From contig JAQUND010000005.1 in assembly GCA_028717785.1 (NCBI GenBank), positions 34,279-98,278 of the forward strand: a DNA stretch of 64,000 nt. The letters are read 5' to 3'. This document shows, in pieces, positions 51,018-58,313 of this stretch; the stretch's first letter is position 1; every line of letters begins with the position of its first letter. This stretch comes from Candidatus Nanoarchaeia archaeon. Lineage in GTDB: Archaea; Nanoarchaeota; Nanoarchaeia; SCGC-AAA011-G17; JAFCDX01. The translations under genes were made by a program, and so were the position numbers. The notes under the pieces are model-generated. The model searched no databases and was not told the origin of the DNA. It was given only the letters and a program-made list of their open reading frames with translations.

Positions 51018-52565
51018 ATGCAGTCTTTAAGTCTTGCTATAATAATGAAAGACGTAGAAAAAACTTTACAAAAATGCTTAGATTCTGCTGCTCCTGTTGT
51101 TGATGAAATTATAGTAGTAGATACTGGTTCCACAGATAGATCAAAAGAAATTGCATTACAATATACTTCTAAAGTTTATGATTTCCCCTGGATAGATGAC
51201 TTTTCTGCTGCTCGAAATTTTTCTTTTGATTTATGCACAAAAGAGTATATATTTTGGATTGATGCTGATGATGAAATTCTTAAAAAAGATCAAGAGAAAA
51301 TAAAAAATCTTGATTTATCTGACAAAGAAATAGTGTTATGTCAGTATCAATATTCTCATGATCAGTTTGGTGTTCCCGAATGCACTCTTGAGCGAGAAAG
51401 AATTATTAAACGTTCTCTTGGGCTTAAATGGGAAAAACCCATTCATGAATATTTGCCCATTTCTGGAAAAAAAATTTCTAGACAAGATATTGAAATACAT
51501 CATTGGAAACAACATGGTACATCAGAAAGAAATTTGAAGATATTAGAAAGAATTATTCAAAAAGATCCTGATTCTAGAAATTTCTATTATCTCGGAAAAG
51601 AATATGCCGATTTTGGAAGATTTGAAGAAGCTATTGAAACTCTTGAAAAATTTGTTACTATGAAAGGCTGGTGGGAAGACGTATTCTGTGCTCATGATAC
51701 TATTGCTAAATGTTATCTTGTTCTTAAAAATGAAAAAAAGTTTTTTGAGAATATTTTTCGTTCAATAGAGATAGAGCCCAGAAGAGCTGAACCATACTTT
51801 GAACTTGGTGATTATTACTTCTCAAAAAACGATTGGGGAAAAGCTGCTCATTATTTTGATATTTGCCTGAATGTAAAAAGACCCAAAGAATTAATGTCAA
51901 CATATTATCCTCAAAATTATACATGGCGACCAGCACTCATGGCAACACAAGCTTATAATAATTTAGGTGCTGTGCAGACAGCTTTTGAACGTAGTAAATT
52001 GTTTTTAAAATACAGGCCAAATGACCAATTAGCTATAAACAATTACAATTGCCTGTTGAATAGTTCTTTACGTTTTGTCAAGAAAGATGGACAAAGCAAG
52101 AAGCTTAATCTAGGTTGTGGAAATAAAAGAATTGAAGGTTATATAAATGTTGATATAGTCAAGATACCCGAAGTTGATGAAGTTTTTAATTTCTATGAAA
52201 TACCTTATCAAGATAATACGATTTCAACTATTTCAAGCGAACATGCATTAGAGCATGTATCAGCTGACAAAGCAAAACAAGCTATAAAAGAATGGTTTAG
52301 AGTTCTTGAGCCTGGTGGTAAATTAGAGCTCTATATTCCCGATCTTGAGTTATGTGCTAAGGGTTATGTAGAAGGCGACAATAGTCGTACTATTAATGGG
52401 TTTAAAGAAAAAAATTGGTATAAAATGACTTTGTATGGCGCACAAAGACCCGAGAATGGAAGTGATGCTGAACATCAATTTCATTTAAATGGTTTTTCAA
52501 AAGATGAAATCAAAGAATTACTTGAAGAAGCAGGGTTCATAATAACTCATCTAAGGAATTACTGA
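51018..52565 (+). CDS. GT2 glycosyltransferase-TPR-methyltransferase fusion
   Basis: 515 residues. A GT2 domain covers about 1-190 with VDTGSTDRS, WIDDFSAARNFS and DADD (82-85), the same subgroup as the last GT2 domain of the giant GT. TPR-like helices fill about 190-345. A class I methyltransferase starts at residue 363 with LNLGCGNKRIEGYINVD and has SSEHALEHV and RVLEPGGKL. It could add and methylate a sugar on a bound acceptor. AGGAG precedes the ATG. First enzyme of the second glycosylation island. Confidence 0.8.
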   Translation: MQSLSLAIIMKDVEKTLQKCLDSAAPVVDEIIVVDTGSTDRSKEIALQYTSKVYDFPWIDDFSAARNFSFDLCTKEYIFWIDADDEILKKDQEKIKNLDLSDKEIVLCQYQYSHDQFGVPECTLERERIIKRSLGLKWEKPIHEYLPISGKKISRQDIEIHHWKQHGTSERNLKILERIIQKDPDSRNFYYLGKEYADFGRFEEAIETLEKFVTMKGWWEDVFCAHDTIAKCYLVLKNEKKFFENIFRSIEIEPRRAEPYFELGDYYFSKNDWGKAAHYFDICLNVKRPKELMSTYYPQNYTWRPALMATQAYNNLGAVQTAFERSKLFLKYRPNDQLAINNYNCLLNSSLRFVKKDGQSKKLNLGCGNKRIEGYINVDIVKIPEVDEVFNFYEIPYQDNTISTISSEHALEHVSADKAKQAIKEWFRVLEPGGKLELYIPDLELCAKGYVEGDNSRTINGFKEKNWYKMTLYGAQRPENGSDAEHQFHLNGFSKDEIKELLEEAGFIITHLRNY

Positions 52566-52771
52566 TGTCAGACAGAACAACATGTTTAACCGTCGTCCTT
52601 GACAATGATTTTCGTATTGATGACATAGACAGCATTCTAAATGCAATTAGAATGATTAAAGGTGTTGCAGAAGTTAAAGCAAATGTTTCTAACCCTGAAG
52701 AATTTACTGCTTATATAAGAGCAAAAATGAGTCTTGAGAAAAAATTATGGGAAGCATTGAAAGATGAATAG
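52565..52771 (+). CDS. Small ferredoxin-like phage protein
   Basis: 68 residues: TCLTVVLDNDFRIDDID, then SILNAIRMIKGVAEVK. A beta-alpha-beta layout like the small widespread phage proteins of this type, function unknown. Start overlaps the previous stop by 1 base. It overlaps the next gene by 8. Confidence 0.65.
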   Translation: MSDRTTCLTVVLDNDFRIDDIDSILNAIRMIKGVAEVKANVSNPEEFTAYIRAKMSLEKKLWEALKDE

Positions 52772-53201
52772 TTATGGTACTCCTTCAATTGAAATTAGAG
52801 CAATAAAACCAGTTTGTCCTTTGAGGATAGGCTGGATTATGACCGAGTATAACGAGACAGCTGCCCAAACACGTATAAGAGTAATTAATGTTTGCATAGC
52901 ATTAAAAGTAATGGGATATATGTCAAATTTTGCGACATATCAAAATATTCTTGACAAAAAATATGATATCGCAATAGTTGGAAAAGCTTTTAGTGAAAAT
53001 GATTATAATAGCATCAAGTTATTAAAGCAACATGGAAAAACTGTTTACTGTGATTTATGTGAAGATATAATTGGATGGCCTTGGGTAAATGAAATCTTAA
53101 GTTTGTGTGACAAAGTCATTTGTTGTTCATATATGTTGCAAGAAAAAGTTAAACCAGTCAACCCGAACACATTTGTTATAGAAGATGCTTTTGAAGTTTA
53201 A
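52764..53201 (+). CDS. GT-B glycosyltransferase N-terminal half (split)
   Basis: 145 residues: an isolated N-terminal Rossmann domain of a GT4-type enzyme (RIGWIMTEYNETAAQTRIR, then YDIAIVGKAF and KTVYCDLCEDI, ending CCSYMLQEKV and FVIEDAFEV). It stops exactly where the second domain of a GT-B should begin. The missing half seems to be the first 155 residues of the 54826 gene, three genes downstream. It might function as a two-chain enzyme or be a remnant. Confidence 0.55.
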   Translation: MNSYGTPSIEIRAIKPVCPLRIGWIMTEYNETAAQTRIRVINVCIALKVMGYMSNFATYQNILDKKYDIAIVGKAFSENDYNSIKLLKQHGKTVYCDLCEDIIGWPWVNEILSLCDKVICCSYMLQEKVKPVNPNTFVIEDAFEV

Positions 53202-53494
53202 TGTCTATACGTACGCAATTAATTGAAGGATTTTCTCAGATTGAAAAATATAATCAGCAAGTTGTTTCTGTTTTCATAAGCTCAGCTACATTTGAAGCAA
53301 TAAAGAAAGAGAATATAAACGAATTTTTATTCAATAAAGAAGGATCAAAATCTCTTGGAACTATTTATGGAGCAAAAGTTTATTTGAATGAAACTGATAA
53401 TATTGAATTTAGATCAAGTACAAGAATCATTCTAATCCCATCAGAAGTAAAACTTGAGCGTAATAAAAAATTCAAATTTATAATGGAGGCATAA
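53201..53494 (+). CDS. Hypothetical phage protein
   Basis: 97 residues, alternating helix and strand (SVFISSATFEAIKKE, then GTIYGAKVYLNE). Starts on the last base of the previous stop and ends on the first base of the next gene. Not recognised. Confidence 0.55.
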   Translation: MSIRTQLIEGFSQIEKYNQQVVSVFISSATFEAIKKENINEFLFNKEGSKSLGTIYGAKVYLNETDNIEFRSSTRIILIPSEVKLERNKKFKFIMEA

Positions 53495-54186
53495 TGAATA
53501 ATAAAGAAGTATTTGTAGAAAAGCTGAATGAATGTGGTGAAGTCAAGTACGAAATGACAGAAATTCATAGCAGAATTTTGAGCAAACTAAAAACTGTATA
53601 TCAACTTGTTTTTCAACGCGAGAAAAAAGATTTTCTTTCACTCAAGAATATGCAATATTTCAAACAGGGTATTGCTTCTCCTGATGCTCGACCAAGATTA
53701 CATGAAGTTCTTGATGTTTTTGTAAACCTTGCAAATCATTATAATTTCCTTGGTGATGACGAACTCAAAGAATATCTTGATTCTAGAGGCATCACATTTA
53801 CTATTACAAGACCAATGCTTGAAGATGGAGCTGTTTCTGTTTCGAAAGAAGAAACAAAAGAATTTGAAAGATCTTGGAAATTTGCAATGGCAAATGAAGC
53901 TATTCCTGGGACAAAAAAAGAGATTCTCAATGCTATTCTAGATAAAGCGATCAGTGTACAAAAAGCGATCGAAAACAAAAAAGAAGAAATAGACAAAAAA
54001 GCTCAAGATGTTGATCTTGAATGCCAGGTCAAAAAACCTTTCTTTTTTAAAGCCCTTACTATCAAAATTGCTGAAATGAAAAAACGCTCAGTAGATAATC
54101 AAATCAAAAAAGTAGAAGATGATATTGAAGCATCAAAAGACATAATTTCGATTTTTGATAAAGCTGAAGAAAAAACTGAAGAATGA
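53494..54186 (+). CDS. Hypothetical phage protein
   Basis: 230 residues, largely helical, with a lysine-rich C-terminal coiled coil (about 145-225). GGAGGCAT precedes the start. Not recognised. It lies inside the stretch that separates the two halves of the split GT-B. Confidence 0.6.
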   Translation: MNNKEVFVEKLNECGEVKYEMTEIHSRILSKLKTVYQLVFQREKKDFLSLKNMQYFKQGIASPDARPRLHEVLDVFVNLANHYNFLGDDELKEYLDSRGITFTITRPMLEDGAVSVSKEETKEFERSWKFAMANEAIPGTKKEILNAILDKAISVQKAIENKKEEIDKKAQDVDLECQVKKPFFFKALTIKIAEMKKRSVDNQIKKVEDDIEASKDIISIFDKAEEKTEE

Positions 54187-54227
54187 GCAAATCTGTTTAA
54201 ATGTCATAACATAGGCAAAGTAAGATT

Positions 54228-54767
54228 ATGAAACAAAAACATATTGTAATCAATAAAGAGGGACCAAAAATATTACCAGATTCTATACAAGCGAAAATTC
54301 ACCCAGAGATTTCAAATACGAATTGTTGGATATTGTCAAATAGTACAAGAAAACATCCGGGACATTATGCTGTAAAACAATGGGTTTTATGTTATGGTCA
54401 AATACCTAAAAATTTAAATGTTTTACATAAATGCGATAATGTCAACGGGCCTTGTGTTAATCCAGAACACTTATTTTTAGGAACGCCTTCTGAGAACTTA
54501 AAAGATTGTATAATAAAAAATAGATTTAGAAACGGGTGTACAAGTAGTACCGCTAAGAAAGCTTGGTTAACAAGATTAAAAAATGGGAATATAGATAATT
54601 TCATAAGTTCGTCAGAAAAAGCAAAAAAAGCAGTAGAAACAAAAAAGAAAAACGGAATAAAACTTGGTTTAACTTCTGAACAAGCAAAGAAAAGTTGGGA
54701 CACAAAAGGAAAAAAGGCGAAGGTAATGGCGAAAAATTTGTTAGTGCTGCTAAAAAAGGATGGTTAA
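54228..54767 (+). CDS. HNH homing endonuclease with -1 frame disruption
   Basis: 179 residues in the first frame. HKCDNVNGPCVNPEH (67-81) is an HNH core with a Cys pair. The C-terminal part has DNA-binding-like repeats such as AKKAWLTRLKNGN. The frame breaks at a run of six A (54710-54715). In the -1 frame the reading continues KKGEGNGEKF, AKKGWLTRRKNGN and stops at 54832, matching the preceding repeats. The heptamer A AAA AAG is exactly in slippery phase. Either programmed -1 frameshifting, an indel or a sequencing error. Like other phage HNH genes it is probably a mobile intruder between GT genes. Confidence 0.7.
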   Translation: MKQKHIVINKEGPKILPDSIQAKIHPEISNTNCWILSNSTRKHPGHYAVKQWVLCYGQIPKNLNVLHKCDNVNGPCVNPEHLFLGTPSENLKDCIIKNRFRNGCTSSTAKKAWLTRLKNGNIDNFISSSEKAKKAVETKKKNGIKLGLTSEQAKKSWDTKGKKAKVMAKNLLVLLKKDG

Positions 54768-54825
54768 CTAGAAGAAAAAATGGCAATGGTCATAAATTTG
54801 GAAATCAACACACAAAGGCAAATAA

Positions 54826-56034
54826 ATGTTAATCTATTGGGAAGGATATGGGGGAACAAAATATTTAGCTGAAAATTTGCGGCCTTTAATTGAACAATTA
54901 AATTGCAAACTTATAACAATGAGTGAATGGGAAGATTCAGATATTATTTGGGATTTATCGACATGGTTGCAAGAATTAAAAAAAGCAGATGTCGTAATTA
55001 TTCCTTGCAACTACTTGGTTCAAAATGCTAAATCAAATAATAGACTTACGCAAATGATGAGTTTAGGAAAACCCTGCATTGTTAATCCTTTACCTGCATA
55101 TCTTAAAATAATCGAAGAAAATCCAGGTTGTGCTCTAATTGCTACAACAGAAGAAGATTGGAAAAAACATATTGAATATTTAAAAGATAGCGAACATAGA
55201 AATCAATTATCACAAAAAGCTTTAATAGCAGCTCAAAAATACTCAATCAAGAATATAGCTCAAAAATGGATTGACATATTTGAAAATAAAAAAGAAGACA
55301 TTAAAAATGATGTAATAATCCCTACATATAATAATGTCGAATATTTGAGATTATGTCTAGATTCTCTTAAAAGAAATTCTGCTTTTAAAAACAGGATAAT
55401 CATTTCAGATGCTGGTAGCAATGCAACGACCTGGGAATATTATAAGACTATTAATAATGTCGAGATTCTTGGTACCCAAGACGTACGACTAAATTTTTCA
55501 CAGGCTTGTAATGCTGGGATACAAAATTCTTCATCTGATTATTTTGTACTCCTAAATTCTGACACTATAGTTTCTAAAAATTGGGATGTGAATCTTGTAA
55601 GTAAATTACAAGCAGATCCTCAATTAGCCATGTGCGGTGTTCTATCTAATTGTGATCGTTTTTGGTTGCATGGTGTACCTGGCAAGCCAGTGTATCCAAT
55701 GAGTATACCTGGTTTAGAACTTGTCCCTGGAATGAAAGCGAGTCAGTTAGAGGGCAAACTAGACAGCCTATATAGTTTTATGGACAATTCAAATAAATCA
55801 CACCAAGGGACTCTCGTTGAACAAGAATGGGTAGCGTTTTATTGTACTATGTTTAATAGAAAAAAATTTAATGAAATTGGTCTTTTGGATATTACTTTCA
55901 ACAATGGATGCGAAGATTTAGATTTTTGTATTAGAACAAAAAAAATGAATTATAAAATAGCTCAAGCTATAGATTGTTTTGTTTTTCACTTTGGGGGCAT
56001 TTCACGGGGGAGTTACGAAAAAGAGTTTTTATGA
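54826..56034 (+). CDS. GT-B C-terminal half fused to GT2 glycosyltransferase, truncated
   Basis: 402 residues. Residues 1-155 (LIYWEGYGGTKYLAENLRP, then MMSLGKPCIVNPLPAYL) are the second domain of a GT-B enzyme whose first domain lies at 52764. Residues about 163-400 are GT2 (VIIPTYNNVEYL, NSDT 244-247, GCEDLDF near 360). The protein ends SYEKEFL, just after the conserved HFGG strand, where GT2-GT4 fusions normally continue. The next gene is an AP2-HNH endonuclease with a 4-base overlap, and the GT4 part resumes in the same frame after it. Confidence 0.7.
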   Translation: MLIYWEGYGGTKYLAENLRPLIEQLNCKLITMSEWEDSDIIWDLSTWLQELKKADVVIIPCNYLVQNAKSNNRLTQMMSLGKPCIVNPLPAYLKIIEENPGCALIATTEEDWKKHIEYLKDSEHRNQLSQKALIAAQKYSIKNIAQKWIDIFENKKEDIKNDVIIPTYNNVEYLRLCLDSLKRNSAFKNRIIISDAGSNATTWEYYKTINNVEILGTQDVRLNFSQACNAGIQNSSSDYFVLLNSDTIVSKNWDVNLVSKLQADPQLAMCGVLSNCDRFWLHGVPGKPVYPMSIPGLELVPGMKASQLEGKLDSLYSFMDNSNKSHQGTLVEQEWVAFYCTMFNRKKFNEIGLLDITFNNGCEDLDFCIRTKKMNYKIAQAIDCFVFHFGGISRGSYEKEFL

Positions 56035-56612
56035 AACAAATCCAACTCTACTTATCCTTAAAAAAGCCATTGTTATCTGATAAATTCACAATCATAGATG
56101 ATGATATTTATGAATTGTTTAAAAACACAAAATTAAAACTTAGTTCACTTGCTGATAATAGAAAGTTCTATGTAGAAACACCTAATAAAAACTTCAAAGT
56201 ATTCCATAGAGAAATATTAAATGCAAAAAAGAATGAAGTTGTTGATCATATTAATGGATTAACATTGGATAATAGAAGAGAAAATTTAAGAATTTGCAAT
56301 ATACAACAAAATTCATGGAATAGAGGTATTGATATAGATAACAAATTAGGTTATAAAGGAGTTACTGCTGTAAAAAACAAATTTTATGCAAGAATAGGAA
56401 AAGGAGTTTTTTACAATCTTGGAACTTTCAAAACTGCAGAAGAAGCTGCTCGAGCCTATGATATTGCAGCCTTACGTCTATTTGGACAATATGCATTTAC
56501 TAATTTTCCTAAAGAAGATTATTCAAATCTAAAAAAATTTGAGGCTATAATAAATGTAAAAAGAAGATTTGTTTGTAAAAACCAGTTGCCAAAGACACAA
56601 TATGTCCAATAG
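56031..56612 (+). CDS. AP2-HNH homing endonuclease
   Basis: 193 residues from ATG 56031. The longer frame begins inside the GT gene. HNH core: VVDHINGLTLDNRRENLR (71-87) with His73 and two Asn. AP2 domain about 107-160: GYKGVTAVKNKFYA, then TFKTAEEAARAYD. It lies in an insertion of 588 bases (56020-56607), a multiple of three, within what looks like one GT2-GT4 gene. Typical of free-standing homing endonucleases in phages. Confidence 0.85.
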   Translation: MKQIQLYLSLKKPLLSDKFTIIDDDIYELFKNTKLKLSSLADNRKFYVETPNKNFKVFHREILNAKKNEVVDHINGLTLDNRRENLRICNIQQNSWNRGIDIDNKLGYKGVTAVKNKFYARIGKGVFYNLGTFKTAEEAARAYDIAALRLFGQYAFTNFPKEDYSNLKKFEAIINVKRRFVCKNQLPKTQYVQ

Positions 56613-57735
56613 ATATAAAGAAGAAGACACATCAAATCATAAATATTTAGAAGAAAAATGGAGTAAAAAAACCATAGTATTTTTTTCTGGACCTAGTTGG
56701 GAAAAATGGGATCATAGAAATGTTGATCAAAATGGGATAGGAGGAAGTGAAACTTGGCAAGTAATGATTTCTAGAGAACTATCAAAACTTGGTTATAGAG
56801 TTATAAATTTTAATGATTGTCAGGAAGAAATAGATGATGGGCTCGTAAAATATTTCCCATATTCCCGATTACATAATTTCATTGAATACAATTATGTTGA
56901 TTATTTTATTAGTTCAAGAACGACAGAGCCTTTTAGACTTAAAATACGTTCAAATAAAAAAATTGTTATTTGCCACGACATCTGGTTATCAAGTCAAAAT
57001 CAAGTTGCTTACCAAGAAAAAGTCGATAAATTCTTAGTTTTGTCTGAATGGCATAAAAATTTTGTGCATCAACATCATGGTATATCTTTAGACAAATTAA
57101 TCATGACTTCTAATGGTGTCGACTTGAAAAGATTTGAAAAACAGATTGAGCGTCATCCTTATAGACTTATGTATTCTTCTTCATTAGATAGAGGGCTTGA
57201 TGTACTTCTCTATCTTTTTGATTTTATCAAGGTTAATGTGCCAGAACTTGAACTTCATATTTTTTATGGGTTAGATAATTGGATAAAAAGTGCTCAGCAT
57301 CGCCCAGGTGAAAAAGAAAAAATTGAAGCTATACAAAAAGCAATGAATAAACCTGACGTATTTTATCATGGACGCGTAGGACAAGATCAATTAGCTGAAG
57401 AGTGGTTAAAGTCTTCTTTATGGGCGTACCCAACTGATTTTGAGGAGACGAACTGCATCACTGCTATAGAAGCTCAAGCTGCTGGTCTACCTGTGCTCGC
57501 TACTAATTATGCTGGACTCAGAACTACAGTTGGAAATTCTGGTATTTTATTGGGTAATGGGAATAAAGGTGAAGCTAATACAAGAGAATTTAGAATTGAA
57601 TTTGCTTCAAAATGTATTAGTCTTTTGAAAGATAGAGCGCTTTGGAAGGAATGGTCAGAAAAAAGTTTAGAAAATGCAAAAAAATATTCATGGGCCAATA
57701 TAGCAAAACAATGGGTTGAGCAAATCTTATGTTGA
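56602..57735 (+). CDS. GT4-like glycosyltransferase (GT-B), probably the split 3' part of a fusion
   Basis: 377 residues from ATG 56602. No good ribosome site precedes it, and further ATG 56569 lies inside the endonuclease gene. GT-B layout: IVFFSGPSWEKWDHRN, NGIGGSETWQV, then RLMYSSSLDRGLDV, and the donor motif EETNCITAIE with E282-x7-E290, AAGLPVLATNYAG. It reads in the same frame as the GT gene that stops at 56034. It overlaps the next gene by 7 bases. Confidence 0.8.
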   Translation: MSNRYKEEDTSNHKYLEEKWSKKTIVFFSGPSWEKWDHRNVDQNGIGGSETWQVMISRELSKLGYRVINFNDCQEEIDDGLVKYFPYSRLHNFIEYNYVDYFISSRTTEPFRLKIRSNKKIVICHDIWLSSQNQVAYQEKVDKFLVLSEWHKNFVHQHHGISLDKLIMTSNGVDLKRFEKQIERHPYRLMYSSSLDRGLDVLLYLFDFIKVNVPELELHIFYGLDNWIKSAQHRPGEKEKIEAIQKAMNKPDVFYHGRVGQDQLAEEWLKSSLWAYPTDFEETNCITAIEAQAAGLPVLATNYAGLRTTVGNSGILLGNGNKGEANTREFRIEFASKCISLLKDRALWKEWSEKSLENAKKYSWANIAKQWVEQILC

Positions 57736-58313
57736 CAAGAAAAGACATTCCTGAATTTCTAAACCAAAAAGAACTTATAGGTTATGGTGCCGAAATTGGT
57801 GTCTTGCGTGGTGAATTTTCAAAACACATATTAGAAAAATGGAAGGGTAAAAAGCTTTATTTAATTGATTCTTGGCGATATTCAAAAGACATTGTTGATT
57901 TGAACAATTTTGAATTTAAAGAACAACTCGAAAATTATTCGAAAACTTTTTCTAATATTTATAGTTTTGGTGATAGAGCAACAATCATAAGAGAGTTCTC
58001 AAGAGAAGCCTCAAGATTGTTTCCTGATAATTATTTTGATTTTGTGTTTTTAGATGCAAGACATGATTTTGAGAATGTAACAATAGATTTAGAATCATGG
58101 TATCCTAAAGTGAAACCTGATGGTTATTTGATGGGCCATGATTATTTAGATAATATAACAAAGGTTGGTGGTGATATAGTTTTTAGTACAAAATTTGAAG
58201 TTAAATCCGCTGTAGATATTTTTGCTTTTGTAAGGAATTTAGAAGTTTATGTAATCGAAGACAAAAGCGATCCGTTTTATCCATCTTGGTATATCAAGAA
58301 ACTTACTGCTTGA
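57729..58313 (+). CDS. Class I methyltransferase (Methyltransf_24-like)
   Basis: 194 residues: GYGAEIGVLRGEFSKHI, LIDSWR, FDFVFLDARHDFENV, DGYLMGHDYLDN. Same family layout as 28683, with D/H metal ligands. Last gene of the rightward operon. It overlaps the convergent GT8-GT9 gene by 11 bases. Sugar methylation inferred from context. Confidence 0.75.
   Translation: MLTRKDIPEFLNQKELIGYGAEIGVLRGEFSKHILEKWKGKKLYLIDSWRYSKDIVDLNNFEFKEQLENYSKTFSNIYSFGDRATIIREFSREASRLFPDNYFDFVFLDARHDFENVTIDLESWYPKVKPDGYLMGHDYLDNITKVGGDIVFSTKFEVKSAVDIFAFVRNLEVYVIEDKSDPFYPSWYIKKLTA

Noticed and set aside
56020..56607. Group I intron or intein around the AP2-HNH gene
   Set aside because: The insert is almost entirely the endonuclease frame, leaving no room for an intron core, and no intein splicing blocks (N-terminal Cys/Ser, C-terminal HN) are visible. 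A free-standing homing gene fits better.
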